A stretch of 64,000 nucleotides of DNA from Clostridiales bacterium (lineage in GTDB: Bacteria > Bacillota > Clostridia > Christensenellales > Borkfalkiaceae). Position 1 is the first letter of the stretch; each line of letters begins with the position of its first letter. Both the position numbers and the translations under genes were made by a program. The stretch lies in the NCBI GenBank assembly GCA_015069605.1, contig SVII01000001.1, forward strand, positions 91,403 through 155,402. Direction: 5' to 3'. Positions 43,364 through 51,456 of the stretch are shown here, in pieces. Under the pieces are notes generated by a model. It was not told the origin of the DNA and made no database searches. It saw nothing but the letters and a program-made list of their open reading frames with translations.

Positions 43364-45274
43364 ATGTTGATTTCCGCAGACAATTTACATTTCGGATTTA
43401 ACGGCGGTTCGCTTTTAGAAAGCGTCTGTTTTTCGCTGTCCGAGGGGGACAGGGTCGGGTTGATCGGCGCAAACGGCGAAGGAAAAACGACGCTTATCCG
43501 TTTGATTTTATCCGAACTTGAACCCGAAAGCGGCGTATTGTTCCGTAAAAATGGTATCCGTATCGGATATTTGGCGCAAAACGGCGGTTACGATTCTTCT
43601 AACACCGTGTTTGAAGAAATGCGAGAAATTTTTACCGCAGACATTCGCGCCGTCAACAATTTACGCGAAATCGAACAAAAAATTGCTTCTACGCAAGAAA
43701 ACAGCGACGAATACCGCGTTTTGTCTGCAAAATATGAATCCTTAAATAAACAAATCGCCGCGCGGGATAGTTACAATTACGAAATTCGTATCCGCACCGT
43801 ACTCAACGGTATGGGATTTGAAAACGTGTACGATCAGTCCATTTGCACTATGTCAGGTGGCGAAAAAACACGTTTGAAATTGTGCCGTTTGCTTTTGGAA
43901 GAACCTGAGCTTTTGATTTTGGACGAACCCACCAACCATTTGGATATGAAAACTTTGTTTTGGTTGGAAGATTATCTTGCGACGTACAAGGGTGCAATTC
44001 TTACCGTTTCGCACGATAGATATTTCTTAGACAAAATCGTTTCGCAAATCTATGAAATCGAAAACAAGAAATTATCCGTCTTTAAGGGAAATTATACAAA
44101 ATACAAAACTTTGAAAGCGGAAAAAACCGCGCATCTTTTGAAAGAATACGAAAAACAGCAGGAAGAACGCGCGCATATGCAGGAGTACGTGGATCGAAAC
44201 CTTGTCCGCGCGTCCACCACCAAAATGGCGCAATCACGCAGGCGCGCCTTAGAAAAAATGGAGCTTATCGAAAAGCCTGCCCTGCCCCCTACTCCCCCGC
44301 GGTTCGTGTTTACGTACACCGAAAAGCCGTACGAGAAAGTGTTGGAAGTATCGAATTTACGCTTAACGGCAGGCGAAAAAACATTGCTTCAAAGTGCGTC
44401 ATTCACCTTGATGCGTGGCGAAAAATGCGCCGTTGTGGGCGATAACGGCACGGGAAAATCCACACTAATCAAGGAAATCGTCAAAAACAAAAACACCGCA
44501 ATCAAAACGGGACGTTTCGTCAAAATTGCCTGTTATGATCAAGAAAATGCCAACCTCGAACCCAACAATTCGGTGTTAGAGGAACTTTGGGGGCGACACG
44601 TGTCGTGGGATCAAACGCGCGTAAGAAATATCCTCGCGCAAGCCAAACTCGAAGCCGAAGACATGGACAAAAAAGTGCGTATGCTCTCAGGCGGCGAACG
44701 TGCCAAACTCGCACTCGCCGTGTTTGAATGTGAAAACGGCAACACGCTCGTTTTGGACGAACCGACCAACCACCTTGACTTGCCCGCAAGAGAAAGCCTC
44801 GAAGCCGCTTTGAAAGAATTTGACGGCACAGTGTTATTCGTTTCGCACGACCGTTATTTTATCCGCGCGCTTGCGGATAAAGTGTTGGAATTAGAAAACG
44901 GCGAAGCAAAAGAATTTAAAGGCAGTTATGATGACTACACCGCGTATAAAACTGCATTAAAAGAAACAGAAAAAAACAAAGAAAACGTCACTCAACGCAC
45001 ACCTGCCCCCTCGCTTTCAGGAAATTCCGCACAAAAAGAAACGTATTACCGCAGTAAGGAAGAACGCGCTGCCGACGCAAAACGCCGCTCCCGTATTAAG
45101 AAAATAGAGGAAGAAATTTCCGCTTTGGAAGAAGAGGACGCCGCTTTGAACGCCGACCTTTCCAACCCCGCCGTAACGGGTAATTTTGCATTGTTAACGG
45201 AAAAATGCAACCGCTTGGAAGAAATCAAAACAATCCTCGACAACCTCTACAACGAATACGAAACACTCATTTAA
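43364..45274 (+). CDS. ABC-F family ribosome-associated ATPase
   Basis: 636 aa, two ABC domains and no membrane part. First domain: Walker A GANGEGKT, signature MSGGEKTRLKL, Walker B with LLILDEPTNHLD. Second: GDNGTGKST, LSGGERAKLALA, TLVLDEPTNHLD. Between them is the P-site tRNA interaction motif region (about 235-310, Lys/Arg/Glu-rich helices), and at the C-terminus a coiled coil (SRIKKIEEEISALEEE). ABC-F proteins act on the ribosome in translation quality control or antibiotic protection; the subfamily cannot be fixed. The linker before the coiled coil contains a dispersed-repeat copy (QRTPAPS). GAGG precedes the ATG. Confidence 0.87.
   Translation: MLISADNLHFGFNGGSLLESVCFSLSEGDRVGLIGANGEGKTTLIRLILSELEPESGVLFRKNGIRIGYLAQNGGYDSSNTVFEEMREIFTADIRAVNNLREIEQKIASTQENSDEYRVLSAKYESLNKQIAARDSYNYEIRIRTVLNGMGFENVYDQSICTMSGGEKTRLKLCRLLLEEPELLILDEPTNHLDMKTLFWLEDYLATYKGAILTVSHDRYFLDKIVSQIYEIENKKLSVFKGNYTKYKTLKAEKTAHLLKEYEKQQEERAHMQEYVDRNLVRASTTKMAQSRRRALEKMELIEKPALPPTPPRFVFTYTEKPYEKVLEVSNLRLTAGEKTLLQSASFTLMRGEKCAVVGDNGTGKSTLIKEIVKNKNTAIKTGRFVKIACYDQENANLEPNNSVLEELWGRHVSWDQTRVRNILAQAKLEAEDMDKKVRMLSGGERAKLALAVFECENGNTLVLDEPTNHLDLPARESLEAALKEFDGTVLFVSHDRYFIRALADKVLELENGEAKEFKGSYDDYTAYKTALKETEKNKENVTQRTPAPSLSGNSAQKETYYRSKEERAADAKRRSRIKKIEEEISALEEEDAALNADLSNPAVTGNFALLTEKCNRLEEIKTILDNLYNEYETLI
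44993..45017 (+). repeat. Dispersed repeat, copy 6, inside the ABC-F gene
   Basis: CAACGCACACCTGCC plus CCCTCGCTTT (one mismatch in the core, two in the extension). Here the gene runs in the repeat's direction, so it encodes QRTPAPS in a flexible linker. Confidence 0.55.
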
Positions 45275-45315
45275 TCCCATTTTTTAAAAATTTATAAATA
45301 ATTTCATAAAATCTC

Positions 45316-45344
45316 TTGACAATCTGCTATGATTATGATATTAT
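45316..45344 (+). promoter_or_regulatory. SPFH gene promoter
   Basis: TTGACA (45316-45321), 17 bp, TATTAT (45339-45344). Confidence 0.75.
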
Positions 45345-45378
45345 TTTGATATCAAATCCATGAACAGGAGGTTTTTTT

Positions 45379-46410
45379 ATGGAAGAAATCGTATTAAAAA
45401 ACAAAAAACACGGAATGCTTACGTTGCTTGTTTGCATTGCTGTGGAAATTTTGGCGTTAGTGGGTGTGATCGGATATGCCATTAAAATGGAAGCAAGTTT
45501 AGAACAAGAAACTCTTTATATGCCCCTTTTCCTTGTTTGCCTGCTTATATTATGTATCGCATGGATTCCCCTCGTGGGCTTACGCGTATTGAAACCGCAG
45601 GAAGCGCTTGTTTTGACGTTGTTCGGTAAATACATTGGCACGTTGAAAGGCGAAGGTTTTTACGCGATTAACCCTTTCTGTCAATCGTTTAACCCTGCAG
45701 CAAAAACCAAACTCAACCAAAGCGGCGACGTGACACAAAAAGCAACGGCTACAACGGCAAACGCTAATGAGCTGTCTATTTCCTTTGATGTCCCTGATAA
45801 GAAAATTTCGCTCAAAATCATGACCTTGAACAACAACCGTCAAAAGATTAACGATTGTCTCGGCAACCCCGTGGAAATCGGTATCGCGGTTATGTGGAGA
45901 GTCGTGGATACAGCGAAAGCGGTGTTCAACGTAGACAATTACAAGGAATATTTGTCTTTACAATGCGACAGCGCGCTTAGAAACGTTGTACGTATCTACC
46001 CCTATGACGTAGCACCTGGTGTGGACACGACGGGCGACGGCATTGAAGACGACGGCAGTTTACGTGGTTCAAGCGACGTCGTTGCATCCCGTATCCGCGA
46101 TGAAATCCAAACGCGTGTCAACGAAGCAGGCATTGAAATCATCGAAGCGCGTATCACCTATCTCGCTTATGCCCCTGAAATCGCAGCGGTTATGTTGCAA
46201 CGTCAACAGGCATCTGCAATCATCGACGCAAGAAAGATGATCGTTGACGGCGCAGTTGGAATGGTGGAAATGGCTTTGGAACGTTTAAACCAAAACAGCC
46301 TTGTACAGCTTGATGAAGAAAGAAAAGCGGCGATGGTTTCTAATCTTTTAGTAGTACTTTGCGGCAACCATGATGCGCAGCCCGTAGTCAACACTAGCAG
46401 CTTGTATTGA
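45379..46410 (+). CDS. SPFH/band-7 domain membrane protein
   Basis: 343 aa. Two N-terminal membrane helices (about 12-35 and 48-70), then an SPFH domain (VLKPQEALVLTLFGKYIGTLKGEGFYAINPF, to the region AGIEIIEARITYLAYAPEIAAVMLQRQQA) and a C-terminal helical part (ARKMIVDGAVGMVEMALERL). Stomatin/flotillin-like scaffolds organise membrane domains. AGGAGG precedes the ATG. Followed by a small ribbon-helix-helix-like gene; this pairing recurs in Bacillota. Confidence 0.85.
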   Translation: MEEIVLKNKKHGMLTLLVCIAVEILALVGVIGYAIKMEASLEQETLYMPLFLVCLLILCIAWIPLVGLRVLKPQEALVLTLFGKYIGTLKGEGFYAINPFCQSFNPAAKTKLNQSGDVTQKATATTANANELSISFDVPDKKISLKIMTLNNNRQKINDCLGNPVEIGIAVMWRVVDTAKAVFNVDNYKEYLSLQCDSALRNVVRIYPYDVAPGVDTTGDGIEDDGSLRGSSDVVASRIRDEIQTRVNEAGIEIIEARITYLAYAPEIAAVMLQRQQASAIIDARKMIVDGAVGMVEMALERLNQNSLVQLDEERKAAMVSNLLVVLCGNHDAQPVVNTSSLY

Positions 46411-46443
46411 TGTTTTTACTCGGAATTTTTATAAAAAGACATA

Positions 46444-46458
46444 GGCAGGTACGCGATC
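46444..46458 (-). repeat. Dispersed repeat, copy 7, reverse orientation
   Basis: GGCAGGTACGCGATC on the plus strand, the complement of the repeat core with two or three changes. It is the only reversed copy, and it abuts the ATG at 46459, supplying the AGG(T) that acts as ribosome site. Confidence 0.5.
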
Positions 46459-46662
46459 ATGAATGAAAATCAGAAAAAACAAATCCCCTTGCGTTTGTCT
46501 CCAAAACTATATAATGCAATCGCGGCATGGGCGGAAGACGATTTTCGTTCGGTGAACGGACAAATCGAATACTTGTTGTCGGAATGCGTGCGCCAACGCA
46601 AGAAAAACGGCAAATACGTATCCGAGGAACTGGACGTCCCGCCCGAATTGGATATTGAATAA
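46459..46662 (+). CDS. Small Arc/ribbon-helix-helix-like protein
   Basis: 67 aa. Layout of a ribbon-helix-helix fold: a short basic strand ([15 protein letters not shown]), helix, then [17 protein letters not shown], and an acidic tail ([11 protein letters not shown]). It could bind DNA or act as a partner of the SPFH protein 48 nt upstream; neither is shown. The only ribosome site is the AGGCAGG within the reversed dispersed repeat. Confidence 0.72.
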   Translation: MNENQKKQIPLRLSPKLYNAIAAWAEDDFRSVNGQIEYLLSECVRQRKKNGKYVSEELDVPPELDIE

Positions 46663-46679
46663 CGCGACAATTCAAACAA

Positions 46680-46719
46680 AAACCTTTCCCCTGCTCTTGG
46701 GAAAGGTTTTTTCTTTTTG
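46680..46719 (+). terminator. Terminator of the SPFH operon
   Basis: AAACCTTTCCC/GGGAAAGGTTT 11-bp stem, loop CTGCTCTT, then TTTCTTTTT. Confidence 0.88.
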
Positions 46720-46747
46720 AGAAATGTCATTGACCGCTTAAAATTTA

Positions 46748-46776
46748 TTGACTTTTTCTTTTTATTGGGATATAAT
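46748..46776 (+). promoter_or_regulatory. Promoter of the tRNA-Ser transcript
   Basis: TTGACT (46748-46753), 17 bp, TATAAT (46771-46776). It lies 448 bp before the intact tRNA but only 52 bp before the first truncated copy, which suggests the array inserted between promoter and tRNA. Confidence 0.75.
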
Positions 46777-46828
46777 AATGTTGTTAATATGTTTTGCACA
46801 TAATATTATTACAGTTTAATTATTTTAT

Positions 46829-47224
46829 GCAGGAATATCGAAGCGGTCATAGTGTGGCGCGTCGTGTAAGGAGCGCAGCGACGGAATAGCGAGCCTTGCG
46901 AGCGTCAAACCATTTGGACGACAATTGATTGTCGTAATGAAGTAAAAGTAAATAACAAATGCAGGAATATCGAAGCGGTCATAGTGTGGCGCGTCGTGTA
47001 AGGAGCACAGCGACGGAATAGCGAGCCTTGCGAGCGTCAAACCATTGGGACGACAATTGATTGTCGTAATGAAGTAAAAGTAAATAACAAATGCAGGAAT
47101 ATCGAAGCGGTCATAGTGTGGCGTGTCGTGTAAGGAGCGCAGCGACGGAATAGCGAGCCTTGCGAGCGTCAAACCATTGGGCCGACAATTGATTGTCGTA
47201 ATGAAGTAAAAGTAAATAACAAAT
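46829..47224 (+). repeat. Three tandem 132-bp units, each starting with the first 23 nt of tRNA-Ser
   Basis: Units 46829-46960, 46961-47092 and 47093-47224; the period is exactly 132 bp and continues into the intact tRNA at 47225. Each unit is 23 nt identical to the tRNA 5' end (acceptor strand through D-loop) plus 109 bp with hairpins CGTCG/CGACG and CGACAA-TTGA-TTGTCG. The units differ by only a few substitutions (for example GCGC/GCAC, TTTGGAC/TTGGGAC/TTGGGCC). The pattern equals repeated insertion of a 132-bp unit at tRNA position 23 with restoration of the tRNA each time, or unequal duplication. Confidence 0.9.
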
Positions 47225-47313
47225 GCAGGAATATCGAAGCGGTCATAACGAGGCGGTCTTGAAAACCGTTTGGGTGAAAGCCCACGGGGGTTCGAATCCC
47301 TCTTCCTGCGCCA
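47225..47313 (+). tRNA. tRNA-Ser(UGA)
   Basis: Acceptor GCAGGAA pairs with TTCCTGC (47303-47309), discriminator G, encoded CCA at 47311-47313. Anticodon arm GCGGT-CTTGAAA-ACCGT gives anticodon TGA (serine). Long variable arm TGGG...CCCA as expected for tRNA-Ser; T-arm GGGGG-TTCGAAT-CCCTC. Transcribed through the three truncated copies upstream. Confidence 0.95.
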
Positions 47314-47315
47314 CA

Positions 47316-47353
47316 GCCTTGGAATTTTGAGCGAATTCCAAGGCTTTTTCTTT
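47316..47353 (+). terminator. tRNA-Ser terminator
   Basis: GCCTTGGAATT/AATTCCAAGGC 11-bp stem, 7-nt loop, TTTTTCTTTG, two bases after the CCA end. Confidence 0.9.
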
Positions 47354-47357
47354 GTTT

Positions 47358-47490
47358 TCATGCGCCGAGCAACTCCCCGATTACTTTTGCGCTTTCTAGC
47401 TTACTCGTATGGTCGACGTGGCTGTAAATGTTTGCTGTCGTACTCATATCCGAGTGTCCAAGCCAGTCTTGAATCATCTTCATCCCCTGA
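47358..47490 (-). pseudogene. Tyrosine recombinase (phage-type integrase) C-terminal remnant
   Basis: Minus-strand reading QGMKMIQDWLGHSDM, then STTANIYSHVD and a short tail to a TGA at 47358-47360. This is the last catalytic segment of tyrosine recombinases: LGHS with its conserved His, and the nucleophile Tyr in NIY. An in-frame TAA lies just upstream (about 47523) and the rest of the enzyme is missing, so it is a truncated relic. It lies directly beyond the tRNA-Ser terminator, the classical site of an integrated element. Confidence 0.85.
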
Positions 47491-47491
47491 T

Positions 47492-47520
47492 AGGCGAAAC
47501 TATTGTTTCGCCTATTTTAT
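47492..47520. terminator. Hairpin at the integrase break point
   Basis: TAGGCGAAAC/GTTTCGCCTA 10-bp stem, loop TATT, plus-strand exit TTTTATT. It lies between the integrase relic and the stop of the 1276-aa gene and may mark the junction of the two. Confidence 0.5.
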
Positions 47521-47533
47521 TGAGGTTTAACCG

Positions 47534-50500
47534 TTAATTGTACGCAGGCACTACCATTACGTTAACGGTCATCGTAAACGAGCCGTAGGAAACGGTGATC
47601 TCGTACCAACCATATTCTGCCTTATATTCTCCAAGATCAATAACAAGCTCGCTTGCTTCGATTACAACGTTACGTCCGTTAGTTTCAACTGCAACGATAT
47701 TGAAGTTTTCAAAAAGGCCGACTATATCGTTGACGTATTCGCTATCGTCATAAATGTTGATATATCCGTTGCATACGTATTTGCCGAGTTCCTCTTCCCA
47801 GACTCCGCTCCCCTCGAAGTGATAATCCTCAACGCCTAAGTCACTGATATTCGTATTGGGGCGTATACGAAGCGATTTTACAATACCGCCGAAGAAAGCA
47901 CGAAGCTTGACATCACTGTTCGCGACGATAGTAATGCTGCTATCGGCGCTGTAAAGCTCCCATACATCCTCATCGTAGTTATACATCTCCCAACGGAGGA
48001 ATGTGCGATGGTCGGTGTCATATGCACCAGCCTTCAGAAGAACACGGGAACCCTCCTCGACCTGTGCAAAAGCGAACTGATCTCTATTGCCTTCATACTC
48101 AACGTAGCCATCACCTTCCCAGATACTGGCATTGACGGTGTATACGTGCTTTTTGACGGTTACGGTAAGAACTGCGGTAACGTCGGTGAGCTCGCCGTAC
48201 TCCTTGTAGGTATAGGTTACGGTGTAGGTGCCAACCGCGGGGTTGGTCGTGTCAAGACCGCCGAGATCTACTGCATACTCGTCAGCGTTCAAATTTCTAT
48301 ACTCGATCAGGCTGGATGCCCATACGCCAATGCCAGAAAGGTCAATTCTTTCGCCTCTGATGGTATCTATCACGTATCTTCCCTCATTATTCATATCTAC
48401 GCCGGAAAGATCGATGGAGGTTACAGGTGCGCCGAATTTTGCTTGTATCTTAGTATCCTTATTAATGGTAAAGGTATAGGTAGCATCGGTGGTGATAAGC
48501 TCGTAGGTAGCATGAGTATCGTGATCGATCACAAGATACCAACCGAGGAAGGTGAAGCCGTCATTTGCTACTGCGGTAATGGTGATTTCTTCTCCGTTAA
48601 CGTACTGATACGGCTCTACCTCGTGGGTAAGAGCTCCATCAAAGAGCAACCAACCGTTATCGGGGCTGTCCTGAACTGCAGAGAACGTGTAATCCGCATT
48701 ATATACCCAAATTGTAACAGTGTAGGTAATGCTCGTGTTTGCCTTGTAGGTGTACGTTATTATGTACTTGCCAACCGCAGGACTATTCAAGTTAAGACCG
48801 CCCATATCAACGGTGTACTCGTTTGCGGTAAGCTCTACTCTCTTACCGAGTGCGCCGCAAGCGTAAACCTTGATCTCTCTGTCAGCAAGCCAGAACTTAT
48901 CAAGGTGAATTCTCGTAGGCTCGCCTTCGTAGCCCTCAACCTCAAGACGGGTGATCTTGGGCTCTACCTTTGCATAGAGATAGGTGCTTTCGTTCAAGGT
49001 TACGGTGTAGGTTCGGTCAGTGGAAACGCAGGTAGTGCCAACCGCACCGCTTGCATCCATCGTATACCAACCGAGGAATTCGTAATCACTCTCGGAGCGA
49101 AGCTCTACGGTTACAGTAACCTGCTCGCCCTTATTGAACTGATCATAGGGCTTATCTACGATAGCTCTACCGCCTGCTGCGGAGCTTGCATTGAAGCTTA
49201 CCATATTTTCTTCGTCAATAACACGAATAATATGGGTTGCCTTAATATCGGGATTTGCCTTGTAGGTAAAGGTAAGCATGTAATCGCCCTTTACGGGGTT
49301 CGTTACATTGAATCCGCCAAGATCAATGGTGTATTCGTCAGCGGTAAGAGGCTCGCGTTCGCCGTTGATAACAGCGAAAACAAGGATACGGCTCGGGTCA
49401 TACGTTCCCTGAACGGGGAGCCAGATCTCGGTAATACCGCCTTCGGTATCAAAGCCCATGTTCATACCGTCAAGCATGATCTCGGTTGCAAGATACTCAA
49501 AATCTGCATAAACGTAAGTGTTTTTATCAAATTCAAAGGTGTAGGTTGCTTCGGTGCTGATGAGCGTACGATTGTTATCGCCGCCGGTGTACCAGCCCTT
49601 GAATACGGTATTTTCAGCACCAACCGCGGTAAGAGTTATCTTGCCGTAGCCATCCTTGAATACCTCGTAGTAGTCGGGGCCAATCTCAACTCCGTCAAAC
49701 AGAAGAGTACCGTCAACGCTTATATATGCGCTGAATTCTACGGGCGCGGTAGCCAGAACCTTAACGGTTACGGTTGCTTTAATTTCGGGATTTGCTTTAT
49801 ACGTATAGGTTACAAGATACTCGCCGGGCTTCGCTGCGTTCAGCGCGCTCGTGTCTACTGTGAATTCGTCCGACTTAAGAATGGACGAGCCCTCGGGAGT
49901 ATTTGCGTGAACGGTTACGTTCTCAAAGTTCGGGAGAGTGGGGGTTGCGTTAAGCAAATATCCCTTCTTCATTTCAGGTTGGTAATTATAGCGATGGGGC
50001 ACACCGTGAACGGTAATGTAATCGCCAACCGCGGGCTTATTTTCCATCAAGCCATATCGAGTGCCGTCCTCCAAATACAAGCCGTAAACGTGAAGCTCGT
50101 TGCCTTCATCATCTACGATAATCATATTACCCCAAGTGGTATTGGAAATACTCTTTATCTTACCCGTAATAACGTAATCGGTAGTTCCGGACTTGTTCTC
50201 ACCGAGTTCTTTGCAAATCGCATTAAAGTCGGGAATGCTGATGCTCGTGTATTTTTCGAGCAAAGAGGTGTCGTAAATAACGGTATCCATATCTACGGTA
50301 AGTCCCGTTACAACAGGCTCGAATATCGCAACGATATCTCTTTCATCTGCCTTGGTAACAAAATTAAAGCTTGCTTCCTCAACGAAGGAGTAGCTCATCT
50401 CACCGTAAATACTCCAACCTACAAAGCGATAGCCTTCGTATGCTTCTGCTGCAAGTGTATAGCTCTTGCCAACCTTAAAGTCGTCGGTATAATTAGGCTC

Positions 50501-51364
50501 AATAGGCTCACCGTTCATAGTAATAACGCCGCCATTACCACCAACGTTAAAGTGGATCTTACCACCCTTTTCGGCAAACACGGCATAAATTGCGTATTCG
50601 TTCTCATCGGTTGTAAAGGTATAGGTGGTTTCGGTAGATACGGGGGTGTCCTTCAAAACGGGCTTTTCGTAGTTTCCGATGTAGAAGCTCTCAGCCTCGT
50701 ACCAACCGAGGAAGGTATGATTCTGATTATTGATCTGAAGCTCAAGCGTTGTTTCCTCGCCCACAAGGTATGTGCCCTTTGATACTACGGGGCTATAATG
50801 GGTCAACGGCTTATAGCTGCTGTGGATCGTAACACCGTCAGACAAATTGCAACCAACGTAGAGGTCGCCCATAAAGTGAACGTTCACGTTAACGTAGTTG
50901 TAGGTAGGAGTGAAAACGTACCAAGAGAAACTATCGGTTTCAAAGGATACCTTACTGTCCTTGTAGGTGGAAGGGATCACTTCAACCGCGCCGTTATCCT
51001 TCATGTGATATACGTTGTAGCCCGTTGCCTTTTCGTCGGCAGGCATCGGAACGGTCACCTTCACCTTTCCGTCGGGCTGTACTTCTGCGTTGTCCTTACT
51101 TACGAAGATGTCGTAAATATAGGTCTTTGTTTCATCGTCAATGGCAATGCCGTTTTCTTCAAGCTTACCAATGATCTCTGTTGCTTTTTCTGCTGTAATG
51201 TCATTGAGATTGAGAACGGAGCCCTCCTTAAAGTTTCCACCCTCAAGCAGTGCGCCAAGCTCGTTCTGAAGCTGCTCTACGGTCTTACCCCCGCAAGCCG
51301 TCAGCCCGAAGCAAAGCATAACCGCCATAACGAGCGATAATGTGATGAGCCATAACTTTTTCAT
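47534..51364 (-). CDS. Giant surface lipoprotein with InlB-like and Ig-like repeats
   Basis: 1276 aa. Lipoprotein signal with lipobox LTAC (Cys about 28). After an N-terminal domain, two kinds of module alternate: Listeria-Bacteroides (Flg_new/InlB) repeats such as HTFLGWYEAESF...YAIYAVF, and bacterial Ig-like modules ending in tyrosine-rich strands (YLVTYTYKANPEIKATVTVKV and at least four relatives). An OB-fold-like insert near 390-480 (YVITGKIKSISNTTWGNMIIVDD) interrupts them. Such proteins act in adhesion or glycan contact outside the cell. Last gene of the island operon; codon use (GAG, CAG, CTT/CTG) differs from the surrounding chromosome. Confidence 0.75.
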   Translation of the reverse strand: MKKLWLITLSLVMAVMLCFGLTACGGKTVEQLQNELGALLEGGNFKEGSVLNLNDITAEKATEIIGKLEENGIAIDDETKTYIYDIFVSKDNAEVQPDGKVKVTVPMPADEKATGYNVYHMKDNGAVEVIPSTYKDSKVSFETDSFSWYVFTPTYNYVNVNVHFMGDLYVGCNLSDGVTIHSSYKPLTHYSPVVSKGTYLVGEETTLELQINNQNHTFLGWYEAESFYIGNYEKPVLKDTPVSTETTYTFTTDENEYAIYAVFAEKGGKIHFNVGGNGGVITMNGEPIEPNYTDDFKVGKSYTLAAEAYEGYRFVGWSIYGEMSYSFVEEASFNFVTKADERDIVAIFEPVVTGLTVDMDTVIYDTSLLEKYTSISIPDFNAICKELGENKSGTTDYVITGKIKSISNTTWGNMIIVDDEGNELHVYGLYLEDGTRYGLMENKPAVGDYITVHGVPHRYNYQPEMKKGYLLNATPTLPNFENVTVHANTPEGSSILKSDEFTVDTSALNAAKPGEYLVTYTYKANPEIKATVTVKVLATAPVEFSAYISVDGTLLFDGVEIGPDYYEVFKDGYGKITLTAVGAENTVFKGWYTGGDNNRTLISTEATYTFEFDKNTYVYADFEYLATEIMLDGMNMGFDTEGGITEIWLPVQGTYDPSRILVFAVINGEREPLTADEYTIDLGGFNVTNPVKGDYMLTFTYKANPDIKATHIIRVIDEENMVSFNASSAAGGRAIVDKPYDQFNKGEQVTVTVELRSESDYEFLGWYTMDASGAVGTTCVSTDRTYTVTLNESTYLYAKVEPKITRLEVEGYEGEPTRIHLDKFWLADREIKVYACGALGKRVELTANEYTVDMGGLNLNSPAVGKYIITYTYKANTSITYTVTIWVYNADYTFSAVQDSPDNGWLLFDGALTHEVEPYQYVNGEEITITAVANDGFTFLGWYLVIDHDTHATYELITTDATYTFTINKDTKIQAKFGAPVTSIDLSGVDMNNEGRYVIDTIRGERIDLSGIGVWASSLIEYRNLNADEYAVDLGGLDTTNPAVGTYTVTYTYKEYGELTDVTAVLTVTVKKHVYTVNASIWEGDGYVEYEGNRDQFAFAQVEEGSRVLLKAGAYDTDHRTFLRWEMYNYDEDVWELYSADSSITIVANSDVKLRAFFGGIVKSLRIRPNTNISDLGVEDYHFEGSGVWEEELGKYVCNGYINIYDDSEYVNDIVGLFENFNIVAVETNGRNVVIEASELVIDLGEYKAEYGWYEITVSYGSFTMTVNVMVVPAYN

Positions 51365-51436
51365 TGTCTTTTCTCCTTTATATTTATATTTTAATTTTGT
51401 TATGATTGTGAGTGTTTAGGCGGCAAGTGTATTTAC

Positions 51437-51456
51437 CGCCTACCGTTTAGGATTTA
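51437..51456. repeat. Operon-boundary repeat, copy at the end of the 1268-aa gene
   Basis: 20 bp identical to 57920-57939, part of a 34-bp match (51423-51456) with two differences. It starts at the stop codon of the gene. Confidence 0.65.

Noticed and set aside
46829..47224. CRISPR array
   Set aside because: The unit is a continuous 132-bp tandem repeat; no short repeats separated by unique spacers and no cas genes.
46825..47361. Minus-strand repetitive frame of 178 codons across the 132-bp array
   Set aside because: It translates the tandem repeat and the antisense of tRNA-Ser (the familiar RRKRDSNPRG artefact); no independent evidence of a protein.
48008..50782. Long plus-strand frame of 924 codons opposite the 1276-aa surface lipoprotein
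   Set aside because: It is an antisense shadow: no ribosome site, no signal, no family, and the opposite strand encodes a clear lipoprotein with repeats.
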